Positions 1 through 9,889 of a DNA stretch of 64,000 bases are shown in pieces. The DNA is taken from positions 10,516,058 through 10,580,057 of the forward strand of contig OX638135.1 of the NCBI GenBank assembly GCA_951804985.1. The letters run 5' to 3'. Every line of letters begins with the position of its first letter. Position 1 is the first letter of the stretch. The translations under genes and the position numbers were made by a program. The notes under the pieces were generated by a model. The model had not been told where the DNA came from, made no database searches, and saw only the letters and a list, made by a program, of their open reading frames with translations. The stretch is from Dryomyza anilis. Its lineage: Eukaryota; Arthropoda; Insecta; Diptera; Dryomyzidae.

Positions 1-698
1 GGTACCATGTGGAGTGGATTAGCCCAATTACTCTTTGATGGACGAATTATGCCTTGTTGTAGCATATAATTGAACTCGCGTTTTGCGATGTCCAATCGTT
101 GAGGATCAAGTCGTCTAACTTTGCTGGAAATAGGAGCACCAGTTGTTTCTATATGATGAAACACTTTGGTGGAGGTTGTGCCATTATTTGGTATTACTGA
201 GTATAACTTTGGGTACTTTTCTAGAAGATGATGATATATACTGTCGTCTTTGCGAATCATACTGATTCCGAGAGATGGAGTGTTTAAAGTGCGAGCAGGT
301 GTAGAGAGAAAGGTTTTACCATCGACTAAAGACATATTTTTTAGATCAGGTAATAAATGATAATATTTTAAAAAATCAGCACCGATAATTGGTCTGCTTA
401 CATCCGCAATTACAAAGATCCAGGTAAGTTGGCGACGTAGGCCAAGATTGAGTTCGAGAAGCTTAGTGCCGTATGTTTTAATAGTTGATCCATTTGCAGC
501 AAACAATTGGATAGTTGAAGGCTTATTTAAAGATTTTCCAAAAACATTTGGTGGAACTACGGAAACGTCGGCTCCCGTATCGATAAGAAAAAATGCCTTT
601 GAGTTAGCATCTTTTAAGAAAAGGCGAACGTTTGATGAACATATTTCAGAAGAATAGGTATTAGTTTTTTTGACGAAAACGTACAAGGAGATGTACAT
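1..698 (-). pseudogene. pol: pol of copy A: protease and start of reverse transcriptase, partial
   Basis: This is the window-edge fragment of the copy A polyprotein. It contains the aspartic protease signature (IDTGAD, as in copy B) and the early RT segment ending at the HMVPK-like stretch. The sequence matches 4125-4822, where the full pol is seen. The frame overlaps gag by about 85 bases and is entered in the -1 frame at the A-run of 665-671 (T-run on the plus strand). I saw no stop up to the window edge, but the rest of the gene lies outside, so coding status is unknown. It is called a pseudogene because its own gag is broken. Confidence 0.7.
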
Positions 699-1556
699 TT
701 AGTTGCATTTGAGCCAAACTTATTGTGGTACCAGCACAATGATTCGTCCCGTGAGCGGTTGTTGGAACGATTGCGAAAACGATCGCGAGAATATGAACGG
801 GATCGACTACGTGAATAATGTTTATTGCTATTTTGATTTAAAAATTTGATTTCTTTCTGGATAGCTTCAATTTGAGTTGACAAGTTTTGTAGAGAAAATG
901 TTTCACTATTGGTAAAGTCTGGTTGTGATATGATTGCGTTCACAGTTGGACGTATAGCATCAATTATGATATCTGCTTGATCTGCTAAGTTTTCGAGGGA
1001 CGATTGATTAACTGCTAGAATAGGGCGAGCGCTTTCGGGCATTTGATCTAAAAATAGTGTTCTAAGGACATCATCGCTTACCCTTCCTGATGCTAAACTT
1101 CGCATTTCTTGCAGAAACTGAGTAGGACGTCGATCGCCGAGAACAAGACCACTAAGTAATTGACGTAGTTTTGAATCACTAGATTGTTCAAAGGCCTTTA
1201 TCAATCTCGCTTTTAAAGAATTGTATTGTGTACCATCATTTCGTGGATTTCTCAAAAGATCTGATACATATTTTAATAAAGAACCATCTAAATTTGCTAC
1301 AAGATGTTGAGCTTTTGAAATATCCCTTGTAATATGTGATATTGCAAATATGGCCTAGATTTGTATAAACCAAAGATATGGATCTTCCCGCCAGAATATT
1401 GGTAGTTTGCGTATGCTTGATGCTGCAACTTCTCCTGTGTGTTGATTGTTCTGCATCAATGGGTGTAGTAGGTGATGAGAGGTTATTCACGCCAACGACA
1501 GGTTCTGGATTTGTTGTATCTGTTGTTTGTCGGTCCGGGCTGTGTGTTAAAGGCAT
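614..1556 (-). pseudogene. gag: gag of copy A, frameshifted
   Basis: This is the same protein as the intact gag at 4738-5682, but in two frames (1236-1556, then 614-1255). A 2-bp deletion near 1428 shifts the frame after the Ser/Thr-rich N-terminus, and a C-to-A change near 1356 adds a stop. The C-terminal half keeps the Arg/Ser-rich stretch (about 800-850) and the CWYHNKFG...C...C motif typical of CsRN1-type gags. Because copy B has the open version, these are lesions acquired by this copy. It would not give a full capsid protein. Confidence 0.85.
665..671 (-). other. A-run frameshift site, copy A
   Basis: Seven consecutive A (minus strand) lie in the gag/pol overlap in the frame A_AAA_AAA, as at 4789-4795 in copy B. 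This form suits -1 slippage into pol. Confidence 0.5.
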
Positions 1557-1605
1557 GTTGAATTGATTTATTTATTAACGGAACCGTGCTCTTCGGGGTC
1601 ACTAA

Positions 1606-1796
1606 TGTTGTAATGTTTAAATTAAAACAAAATATTTAATATCTTTTATATCAAAAAAACAGTTCTTTATTTGTTTGGAAAATTATATGAATGAATTTTT
1701 ATAAATGAAAATTTTTGATTAATAACAATAAGAAATAATTATTAATTTAAAACAAGTTAAATTACAGTAGATATGAAATCTAGTGTGGTAGCCACA
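1606..1796 (-). repeat. LTR shared by copies A and B
   Basis: A 191-bp long terminal repeat. On the minus strand it begins TGTGGCTACCACAC and ends CATTACAACA (TG...CA ends). It is preceded on the minus strand by a polypurine tract (1797-1811) and followed by a primer-site-like sequence. It matches 5732-5922 with two visible substitutions. It is at once the 5' LTR of copy A and the 3' LTR of copy B. Confidence 0.85.
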
Positions 1797-1811
1797 CTAC
1801 TCCCCCTCTAT
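1797..1811 (-). other. Polypurine tract of copy B
   Basis: On the minus strand TAGAGGGGGAGTAG abuts the start of the LTR. A purine run at this place primes plus-strand DNA synthesis in LTR retroelements. Confidence 0.75.
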
Positions 1812-4800
1812 TGACAATGGTAAATATTTTCAATATAAGCTGGCTTTAATCGATCTATTGAAACTGAGTCCTCTTTATTTCGAATAAGTAATTTGAAGTA
1901 TTTTGAGTGTCTTTTCAGTACCTTATAAGGTCCAGAATATCGTGGATATAGGTGTTTTTGAACTGCATCTGTCCTTATCCATACATGACTGCAATGTTCC
2001 AAATCCTTATGAACAAAAATATTTTGAGTTGAATGGTTTTTTGAAGATTGTGGTCGGAATATATTATGAAAGTTTTGAAGTTCTTGGACCATATCAAATT
2101 GAGAAGTGTTTGTAGATTTTGTGAGAAAATCCCCAGGAAGGTTAAGTGCTTCACCATATAATATTTGTGCTGGAGAAACTCCGATATCTTCTTTTATTGC
2201 TGTTCTTATTCCCAGTAGTACAGTCGAAAGACATTTTGACCATTGTGGAATGTTTCGGCATATGATGGCTGTTTTTAAAACTCGATGAAACCGCTCTACA
2301 ATTCCATTTGTCTGCGGATGATATGCTGTCGTAAGGTTATGTTTTGCTCCGATTAATTTTACATAATCTTTAAATATATAAGAAGTGAATTGTCTACCGC
2401 GATCTGTTGTGATTGTCTTTGGAGATCCATATCTTGAGATCCAAAAATCATGAAATTTCCGGCAAATTGTTTCAGTTTTGCTATCGGTTATCGGAATTGC
2501 TTCTGGCCATCTACTATAACGGTCTATACACGTCAGTAAATATGAATATCCTTCTGATTAAGGCAATGGTCCGACAATATCCATGTGAATGTCTTCAAAT
2601 CTTTGTGATGAAATACCGAATGAAACAAATTTCGATTTTGTATGCTTGTTTATTTTTGATCTTTGACAGTTTTGGCAATGCCGGCACCATTCGCGAATAT
2701 CTTTCTTTATGGAAGGCCATACGAATCGTAATGTTAAAAGTTTTTGGGTTAATCGTGCACCGGGATGACTTAAACCATGTATATTCTCGAAAATGTGTCG
2801 TCGAAATGGTTCCGGTACGAATGGCCTTGGGTTTTGTCTACTCACATCACAGTATATTTGAGTGTCAGTGTCTGGAACTTGAATTTTCCGTAGTATAAGT
2901 CCAGTTGATGCGTTGTTTTGTAAAAACTTTTTAAGTTCTATATCGCTCTCTTGAAATTTAGCCATGTTTTTGTAGTCTATATGAGATATCTCTTCGAGAC
3001 GTGACATATTGTCGGCAACAACGTTATCAGTGCCAGATATGTGACGGATATCAGTTGTAAATTGTGATATAAAATCTAATTGACGGCATTGTCTTGGGCT
3101 CGCCTTTTCTGGCTTTTGATGCAATGCAAAATTAAGGGGCTTGTGATCTGTAAATAGTATGAAACATCTTCCTTCAAGCATGAAACGGAAGTGCTTGATT
3201 GCAGAGTATGCGGCCAAGAGTTCACGGTCGTATGTGGAATATTTCTGTTCTGCATTGGAAATTTTCTTTGAATAAAAACCAATGGGTTCCCAACCTTTTT
3301 TATTTTCTTGTTCTAGCACAGCGCCTATTGCAAAATCAGATGCATCGACTTTAAGAGCTAATTTTTTGTCTTTTAATGGAAAATTTAATAGGGCTGTGTT
3401 TGCTATGTCTCGTTTTGTTAAGTCGAAAGCTTTTTCTGCCTCATGTGTCCACTTAACAGGTGTTTTATCATTTTTTGTTGCTCCTTTTAAGTAATTGTTG
3501 AGAAGTATTTGATGTTCCGCTGCTTTAGGAATAAATCTTCGATAAAAATTAAGCATCGCTAGGTACTTTCTGAGATCATTTATTGTTTTTGGTTTAGGGT
3601 GGTTCAGAATAGCGTCACATTTTGATGGCATTGCAGAATACCCTTTCGATGTTATGTGAAAACCCAAAAAACTTACTTCTGAAAGTCCAAAACTGCACTT
3701 TACTGGATTTATTAAAATTCCATATTGTTCGAGCTTCTCAAAAAGTTTTTCAAGATGTACCAAATGTTCTGACTGTGATTTTGATGCGATGAGTATATCA
3801 TCAATGTATACAAACACAAAATCTAAATCGCGACAAATGTTGTCCATATGACGCTGAAAGCTTTGGGCTGAGTTTCGAAGTCCAAAAGGCATTTTAATAA
3901 ACTCAAAAAGTCCAAAAGGCGTAATTACAGCCGTTTTTGGTATGTCTTCAGAGTGCATCGGTATTTGATGATATGCTCTTATTAAATCAAGTTTGGAAAA
4001 AATTGTGCATCCTGGCAACTTTCCACTAAAATCAGTTATAAACGGCACTGGATAACGGTCTGGTATCGTTATGCGATTAAGTTGACGGTAATCTCCACAT
4101 GGTCTCCAGTCTCCATTAGACTTTGGTACCATGTGGAGTGGATTAGCCCAATTACTCTTTGATGGACGAATTATGCCTTGTTGTAGCATATAATTGAACT
4201 CGCGTTTTGCGATGTCCAATCGTTGAGGATCAAGTCGTCTAACTTTGCTGGAAATAGGAGCACCAGTTGTTTCTATATGATGAAACACTTTGGTGGAGGT
4301 TGTGCCATTATTTGGTATTACTGAGTATAACTTTGGGTACTTTTCTAGAAGATGATGATATATACTGTCGTCTTTGCGAATCATACTGATTCCGAGAGAT
4401 GGAGTGTTTAAAGTGCGAGCAGGTGTAGAGAGAAAGGTTTTACCATCGACTAAAGACATATTTTTTAGATCAGGTAATAAATGATAATATTTTAAAAAAT
4501 CAGCACCGATAATTGGTCTGCTTACATCCGCAATTACAAAGATCCAGGTAAGTTGGCGACGTAGGCCAAGATTGAGTTCGAGAAGCTTAGTGCCGTATGT
4601 TTTAATAGTTGATCCATTTGCAGCAAACAATTGGATAGTTGAAGGCTTATTTAAAGATTTTCCAAAAACATTTGGTGGAACTACGGAAACGTCGGCTCCC
4701 GTATCGATAAGAAAAAATGCCTTTGAGTTAGCATCTTTTAAGAAAAGGCGAACGTTTGATGAACATATTTCAGAAGAATAGGTATTAGTTTTTTTGACGA

Positions 4801-4822
4801 AAACGTACAAGGAGATGTACAT
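1808..4822 (-). pseudogene. pol: Pol polyprotein: protease, RT, RNase H, integrase (one nonsense codon)
   Basis: A 3-kb reading frame of about 1005 codons. In order: aspartic protease (IDTGAD near residue 40); reverse transcriptase, with [11 protein letters not shown] and the catalytic YIDD near residue 338 (plus-strand ~3793-3807); RNase H ([13 protein letters not shown] near 490); integrase HHCC zinc domain (HGLSHPG...CRHCQNC near 680-720); and the integrase core. A TAA at 2558-2560 interrupts the core just after its first catalytic Asp (HMDIVGPLP). The frame then stays open to 1808, including TTDRG and the later Glu (NGIVERFHR), so this is the only lesion I see. Pol is reached by -1 frameshift from gag. 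It is otherwise close to functional; the stop may be recent or a sequencing error. Confidence 0.9.
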
Positions 4823-5682
4823 TTAGTTGCATTTGAGCCAAACTTATTGTGGTACCAGCACAATGATTCGTCCCGTGAGCGGTTGTTGGAACGATTGCGA
4901 AAGCGATCGCGAGAATATGAACGGGATCGACCACGTGAATAATGTTTATTGCTATTTTGATTTAAAAATTTGATTTCTTTCTGGATAGCTTCAATTTGAG
5001 TTGACAAGTTTTGTAGAGAAAATGTTTCACTATTGGTAATGTCTGGTTGTGATATGATTGCGTTCACAGTTGGACGTATAGCATCAATTATGATATCTGC
5101 TTGATCTGCTAAGTTTTCGAGGGACGATTGATTAACTGCTAGAATAGGGCGAGCGCTTTCGGGCATTTGATCTAAAAATAGTGTTCTAAGGACATCATCG
5201 CTTACCCTTCCTGATGCTAAACTTCGCATTTCTTGCAGAAACTGAGTAGGACGTCGATCGCCGAGAACAAGACCACTAAGTAATTGACGTAGTTTTGAAT
5301 CACTAGATTGTTCAAAGGCCTTTATCAATCTCGCTTTTAAAGAATTGTATTGTGTACCATCATTTCGTGGATTTCTCAAAAGATCTGATACATATTTTAA
5401 TAAAGAACCATCTAAATTTGCTACAAGATGTTGAGCTTTTGAAATATCCCTTGTAATATGTGATATTGCAAATATGGCCTCGATTTGTATAAACCAAAGA
5501 TATGGATCTTCCCGCCAGAATATTGGTAGTTTGCGTATGCTTGATGCTGCAACTTCTCCTGTGCTTGTTGATTGTTCTGCATCAATGGGTGTAGTAGGTG
5601 ATGATAGGTTATTCACGCCAACGACAGGTTCTGGATTTGTTGTATCTGTTGTTTGTCGGTCCGGGCTGTGTGTTAAAGGCAT
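4738..5682 (-). CDS. gag: Gag polyprotein, intact
   Basis: A 314-residue open frame starting about 40 bases inside the LTR/primer site. The N-terminus is Ser/Thr/Pro-rich (to about residue 45). A capsid-like region follows, opening with [15 protein letters not shown] and including [19 protein letters not shown]. Next is an Arg/Ser-rich basic stretch (about 240-275) likely to bind RNA. The CWYHNKFG....C...C motif near 280-292 replaces the usual CCHC knuckle and is known from CsRN1-type elements. It overlaps the start of pol by about 85 bases in the 0 frame. Function: particle assembly and RNA packaging. No lesion is seen. Confidence 0.88.
   Translation of the reverse strand: MPLTHSPDRQTTDTTNPEPVVGVNNLSSPTTPIDAEQSTSTGEVAASSIRKLPIFWREDPYLWFIQIEAIFAISHITRDISKAQHLVANLDGSLLKYVSDLLRNPRNDGTQYNSLKARLIKAFEQSSDSKLRQLLSGLVLGDRRPTQFLQEMRSLASGRVSDDVLRTLFLDQMPESARPILAVNQSSLENLADQADIIIDAIRPTVNAIISQPDITNSETFSLQNLSTQIEAIQKEIKFLNQNSNKHYSRGRSRSYSRDRFRNRSNNRSRDESLCWYHNKFGSNATKCTSPCTFSSKKLIPILLKYVHQTFAFS
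4789..4795 (-). other. Predicted -1 ribosomal frameshift site between gag and pol
   Basis: The minus strand reads TCA AAA AAA CTA in the gag frame, so the heptamer A_AAA_AAA fits the X_XXY_YYZ slippery pattern. A -1 slip gives AAA AAA ACT AAT, which is exactly the pol frame. The overlap is short and the site is its only long homopolymer. No downstream pseudoknot was worked out. Confidence 0.6.
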
Positions 5683-5710
5683 GTTGAATTGATTTATTTA
5701 TTAACGGCAC

Positions 5711-5730
5711 CGTGCTCTTCGGGGTCACCA
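5711..5730 (-). other. Primer binding site, tRNA-Trp-like
   Basis: One base inside the LTR the minus strand reads TGGTGACCCCGA and then diverges (AGAGCAC). The first 12 bases fit the complement of the 3' end of tRNA-Trp, the primer type also used by some retroviruses. The corresponding site by the shared LTR (near 1585-1604) has TAG instead of TGG at its start. Confidence 0.6.
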
Positions 5731-5731
5731 A

Positions 5732-5922
5732 TGTTGTAATGTTTAAATTTAAACAAAATATTTAATATCTTTTATATCAAAAAAACAGTTCTTTATTTGT
5801 TTGGAAAATTATATGAATGAATTTTTATAAATGAAAATTTTTGATTAATAACAATAAGAAATAATTATTAATTTAAAACAAGTTAAATTACAGTTGATAT
5901 GAAATCTAGTGTGGTAGCCACA
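5732..5922 (-). repeat. 5' LTR of copy B
   Basis: 191 bp, TG...CA on the minus strand, almost identical to 1606-1796. Right of 5922 the sequence is RTE LINE, so this is the outer insertion boundary. The first flanking bases are AGGTC; the matching target duplication would lie left of the window. Confidence 0.88.
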
Positions 5923-7328
5923 AGGTCATCATCACCGGTCAGCAGATTAGAGAAGTGATCCCTCCATATTTTCAGTGTGCTCTGGATATCTGTCACTAGA
6001 TTTCCGTTCTCATCTTTACAGGAAGAGGCTCCGGATTTTGAACCTCCGGCTAGGCGTCTTATTTTCTCGAAGATTTTTCGAGCCACATTCCTGTCCCCAT
6101 GCATCTCAATCTCCTCACACTCACGTCTTTCTGCCTCGCTTTTTTTACGCCTGAAAAGACGTCTCTCTTCCCTCCTCTTCTCTTTGTATCGCTCCTTCGC
6201 AGCTCGCGTAGCTACTGACTGCAGGGTGGATTTGTACGCAGCGTCTTTCTCTGCAGTGGCCGCGCGACACTCTTGGTCATACCACTGATTCCTCAGGGGG
6301 CGTTTGAATCCAAGCACCTCTTCGGCAGCCATACGCATAGAGCAGGAGATATGATTCCACTGCGCGCTTATATCATCGAGAGGAGGAGTGCTTTGTCTAA
6401 GCAGGTGTGAGAGTCGAGTGGAAAAGGCTTGCGTTGTCTGTTGTGATTGCAGCTTTCCTACGTCTAGCTTTCTCTGCGTTTGGTTCCGTACGTTCTTCGC
6501 AGCGCTTAAGCGTGTGCGGACCTTGGCTGCTACAAGGTAATGATCCGAGTCCATATTGGCACCTCGGATAGTACGTACGTCCATCACGCTTGAAGCGTGC
6601 CTTCCGTCAATCACAACGTGATCAATTTGATTTCGAGTTTTTTGATCGGGCGACAACCATGTGGCCTTGTGGATATCGAAATGTTCGAATCTAGTGCTAC
6701 TAACTACCATGTTTCGTGCTGCGGCGAAGTCGATTAGCCTCGTTCCGTTATCGGAAGTGTTGGCATGGAGACTAAATTTTCCGATTGTGGGACAATAGAT
6801 GGCTTCTCTGCCCACCTTGGCGTTAAAATCGCCTAGCACGATTTTGATATCGTGGCGGAGGCAGCGCTCGTATGCGTTGTCTAGGCGCTCGTAGAAGCGC
6901 TCTTTTGTCTCGTCATCTTTCTCGTTCGTCGGAGCGTGTGCACAAATTAGGCTGATATGGAAATATTTAGCCTTGATGCGGATTGTTGCCAGCCTTTCGT
7001 CCACGGGCGTGAACCTAGAGACAAGATGGCGGAGTCTCTTGCCGACCACAAATCCACATCCAAATTCGTGTCTCTCCGCATGGCAGCTGTAGTAGATATC
7101 ACAGGACGCTTGTTTCGAACAGCCCTGTCCCGTCCATCGCATCTCCTGAATAGCGGTGATGTCAGCCTTATATTTTTCGAGGACATCTGCCAGCTGGATA
7201 GAGGCACCTTCCCTATAAAGGTTCCAGGTGCATATCCGTAAATCATGGTCCTTAAAACGTGTGCGTGGGTCGTCATCGTTGTAGTCGGTCGTTATCCGAG
7301 GCTTCTTTTTTGTTTTCATTGGGCGCAT
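5923..7328 (-). pseudogene. RTE LINE endonuclease domain, cut by LTR insertion
   Basis: The apurinic-type endonuclease starts at ATG 7326-7328 after a Lys/Arg-rich leader. Motifs in order: RICTWNLYREG (metal/DNA contact Asn), AIQEMRWTG (catalytic Glu), CAHAPTNEKDD, VLGDFNAKVG, IDHVVIDGR, and SDHYLVAAKV (the SDH active-site end). This is the arrangement seen in RTE elements and in proteins mis-annotated as craniofacial development protein 2. The frame stays open to 5923 and then reads into the LTR for about a dozen codons before a stop. RT motifs are missing, so the copy is dead by truncation. The linker after the endonuclease is Arg/Glu-rich. Confidence 0.82.
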
Positions 7329-7612
7329 AGGTTTTTTCCGTGGTGGGACCCAAACCCAACGCACGAACCCTCACTCTGAGGGAGATGCTCGCCACTCACT
7401 TTAGCCGACTTCTACACCGGGTGGTGTAGAGCGCCGTTTCCAGGGACTTCCACGAGGAGGACTTCCACCGAAGTGGAGGTGTCACCATTTGACAATTTGT
7501 CAATTCTGGTGACCAGTGAGTTGACTTGAGACGACACCGACAAGGACTGCGCTGGCTTCGCCATGTTGAAGCACTCAGACACGTTGCCTTGTGATAATCG
7601 CCCCCATAGCAA
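5923..7612 (-). mobile_element. RTE-type LINE, 5' part
   Basis: This non-LTR retrotransposon is read on the minus strand. It has a 5' leader with a short open frame (7396-7612, ending LHHPV) and the endonuclease part of the main ORF. The RT half is absent because the gypsy array begins at 5922; it may lie left of the window. The 5' edge near 7612 is estimated from where copia gag sequence begins and could be off by some tens of bases. GC content is clearly higher than the surroundings. Confidence 0.75.
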
Positions 7613-7753
7613 TTACTGTGAGAAAAATCGAGATTGGATCCGTGATTGCAAGAAATGGATAGTTTATGGTCGTCCACCCAAAGATAAAAGCCAAAATAGT
7701 AATATTGCTCTACCATTGGCATGTACAGATGCTAATGTTATGACCAATAATAT
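7613..7753 (+). pseudogene. Copia-type gag fragment (zinc knuckle end)
   Basis: The plus-strand frame contains YCEKNRDWIRDCKKWIVYGRPPK. This is the C-terminal half of the copia/Ty1 gag zinc knuckle with the characteristic KKWI..GRPPK tail. The first Cys is lost and the His is replaced by Asp. The fragment ends at ...NVMTNNI where the palindromic DNA element begins (7754). The protein resumes at 12380 with WWIDNGATRHVTN, the copia protease start, so both pieces belong to one old element. Everything upstream in gag and the 5' LTR is missing at the RTE junction. Confidence 0.65.
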
Positions 7754-7873
7754 CACTGTGCTACAAATTCCAAATAATTTCGTATACAAAATTTCCCACC
7801 ATTATTTTTGGATATGTATCGAAAATCAATGAATATCCTCATTTACAGAATGTCTATATCACTTCGAGTTTTT
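7754..7873 (+). repeat. Outer terminal inverted repeat of N1, left
   Basis: It runs from CACTGTG to the CTTCGAGTTTTTT motif. It matches the inverse of 12265-12379, with the GGATATGTATCG and TTTACAGAATGTCTATATCA stretches nearly identical. Confidence 0.8.
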
Positions 7874-8684
7874 TATACCCTACACCTATGAGGTACAGGG
7901 TATATTAATTTTGTGCAGATATTGTAACGCCTCTTAGTAGGCGTGGCCGGTATGGAAAAGTATATATATTCTTGATCAGCATCACTACCCGAGTCCGTTT
8001 AGCTATGTCCGTCTGTCTGTTCGTCTGTCTTGCTGCCCGTATACAAGAAAACTTGAGAAATACTGGTCAGAATGATGAAATTTAGTCACAAAATTTTTTA
8101 GCCAAAAGTAGGAACTGAGTTTGGAAATGAGCCAAATCGGTCAATGGACACGCCCACCTCCCATATAAATCTCTTGTATATAACTCGTTATGAATCAATA
8201 ACTCGAAAACTATTAAAGATATACTTATCAAATTTAAAAAGTATTGTTAGAATTCCCCTAAAAATATGTGGTCCAAAAATGGGCGTGATCCGCCCACATT
8301 TTTTTTTTCATTATTTACCGGGTTTTGCACAGTGGAAATTTGAACCGTAAATTATTAAAATCAAATCTATGAAATATTTGCCTTACAAAATTTTAAATAT
8401 AGGCGTGGTCTGTCCACTTTTATTTTTCTAAATTTTTTATTACTTATTTTATACTTTTATATATATTTTTTAAATTATGGGGATATAAGACACATTTCTC
8501 ATATGTGAATAATATTCTGAGGGTGATGAGGGTTCAGCATAATTAAGAACTTTAAAATTAAGGTATGCCATTTAAATATCCCCGCCAAAGGTGTAGGATA
8601 TTCCACTGTCGGGCCCGACCGACTATAAAAGTCCGTCCCATGTAACCGTACTTACCATGTGACCTAACTTTACCAACTCGTTTT
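7874..8684 (-). mobile_element. mini-me/DINE-1-like element M-1 (subfamily 1)
   Basis: It begins ATACCCTACACCTATGAGG and contains a TATATATATTCTTGATCAGCAT core followed by GTCY repeats (8005-8035). It ends with CCGACTATAAAAGTCCGTCCCATGT and a CATGTGACCTAACTTTACC end block. The same subfamily is at 39001-39820. The ends correspond to the other copies listed (subfamily 2), read in the opposite sense. Non-coding, so it moves by proteins supplied elsewhere. The assignment to non-autonomous Helentrons (DINE-1/mini-me) rests on the TA-rich core plus GTCY microsatellite arrangement and is inferred. Confidence 0.65.
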
Positions 8685-9152
8685 AATTTGCTCTGCTGTC
8701 TGCAAATTCGCATTTTCATATCTTGAGTTACTTATGTAATTAAAACTCAGCATCCACGTAGGTTATATTAAAAGTATATAACATTTTGAAAAACTAACAC
8801 ATTTAGCTTACCAAAACTTTTTAATTTATTAAAATAGGTTTAAAAAGACCTGAGTTATAGGTCATTATACGACAAAACAATTCAATTTTGAATACATTTT
8901 CCAATATTGGAAAATTGTTTAAAAATCATCTTGCAAGATAACCTACACATTTTTACAGTTATTAAAAGTAAATTTAATTACCTTTTCAAAATTTTAGGAA
9001 GTATTAAAATTTAGCAATAAACAGTTATGATAGATAAAAAACATCTACTCCAAATAATAAAATCTATAAACTATAAAATATAAGTGTTAAAGAATATCAC
9101 GTTGGAACACCAAAAATATACAAGAACTCCGACCTGTATTTTTGGTTAAATA

Positions 9153-9460
9153 ATAATAGTTTGACGCTACAGTCCTGTATAGAACTTCGGCCGAGCTCTC
9201 TCACCATTTTGAGCTGTGCGTGTTATATTTGTACTCAAAGTGGTGGGACCTATAGTTTATTGCCGAATCCGAACGGCGGGTGAGAGCTTTTCATAGGCTA
9301 TGGTTTTACTCTCGTAGGTTTGACATTTACTGACGAGAGGTAGCGCGGTATAGAAATATGTTTCTATGAAAAGATGTTGTTAGCCCCAGTCCAGGTTTGA
9401 ACCGGAGACCTTTCGGCTCGCAGTCCAACGCACTAACCACTGAGCTACCGCGGCTACAAT
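9153..9460 (-). mobile_element. tRNA-derived SINE
   Basis: About 300 bp on the minus strand: a tRNA-like head (9382-9454) followed by an unrelated body ending near GACTGTAGCGTCAAAC. GC content is much higher than around it. It replaces about 70 bp of N2 arm sequence, visible by comparison with 11010-11090. I see no A-tail or clear target duplication, so the ends are approximate. Confidence 0.55.
9382..9454 (-). tRNA. tRNA-like sequence (SINE head or tRNA relic)
   Basis: The minus strand gives an A box (TAGCTCAGTGGTTAG) and B box (GGTTCAAACCT), a good T arm (TCCGG/CTGGA), and a 7-bp acceptor stem with one mismatch (GCCGCGG/CTGGGGC). D arm and anticodon arm have mismatches. The loop CTGCGAG would put GCG at the anticodon, unusual for an animal tRNA. 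It is most likely a tRNA-derived promoter of a SINE, not a working tRNA gene. Confidence 0.5.
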
Positions 9461-9889
9461 TTTGATTTTTTGTATTGCTTTCTGCAAAATCCGTTTTTCG
9501 TAGCTTAACATACTTATGTAATTAAAACTCAGCATCTACGAAAGGTATTTTAAAACTGTATAACTTTTTAAAGAACTAACACATTTAACTAACCAACATT
9601 TTTTAATTTATTAAAATAGTTTTCAAAAACCCGATTTATAGGTTATTATAAGACAAAACAATTCAAATGTACATTTTTCAATTTTGAATAATCGTTAAAA
9701 AATCATCTTGCAAGATAATCTACACGTTTTAACAGTTATTAAAAGTAAATTCAATTACCTTAAAAGATTTTTTAGATTTATCAAAATTTATCAAGAAACA
9801 ACAAAGTTATGATCGATTAAATTGTCCTTTTAATCGATTTATAATGAACTATAAATAATATAAAAATTATAAAAACTATAAACTTTAAA

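Larger units (their letters stand above)
1..1796 (-). mobile_element. Ty3/gypsy (CsRN1-like) copy A, cut by the window start
   Basis: Positions 1 to 1796 repeat 4125 to 5922 almost base for base (offset 4124, then 4126 after a 2-bp gap near 1428). Read on the minus strand this is an LTR (1606-1796), primer site, gag, and the protease/early RT part of pol, which runs off the window at position 1. The LTR at 1606-1796 also serves as the 3' LTR of the complete copy to the right, so the two elements form a head-to-tail array. Gag in this copy is frameshifted and has a stop, so it is the more decayed of the two. Confidence 0.9.
1606..5922 (-). mobile_element. Nearly intact Ty3/gypsy retrotransposon, CsRN1-like (copy B)
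   Basis: This 4.3-kb element has 191-bp LTRs at both ends (1606-1796 and 5732-5922), a primer site at 5711-5730, gag (4738-5682), pol (1808-4822) and a polypurine tract. There is no env. Gag is open and pol has a single in-frame stop, and the LTRs differ at only two positions, so the insertion is young. The gag C-terminal motif and the pol sequence around VFHHIETTG resemble the CsRN1/Kabuki branch of Ty3/gypsy; I infer the clade from recognition, not from a tree. It is inserted in an RTE LINE whose endonuclease frame breaks exactly at 5922/5923. Confidence 0.9.

Noticed and set aside
2413..2898. A 161-residue plus-strand frame in the gypsy element.
   Set aside because: It lies opposite the integrase coding sequence and has no domain.
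7754..7760. CACTGTG at the N1 tip resembling the RAG recombination-signal heptamer/Transib end.
   Set aside because: The other end and N2 have CACGGTG/CACGTTG, no nonamer is seen, the apparent duplication is 4 bp instead of the 5 bp typical of Transib, and no transposase is present.
9382..9454. A functional tRNA-Arg gene.
   Set aside because: Mismatches in the D, anticodon and acceptor stems, an atypical GCG anticodon, and attachment to a SINE-like body.
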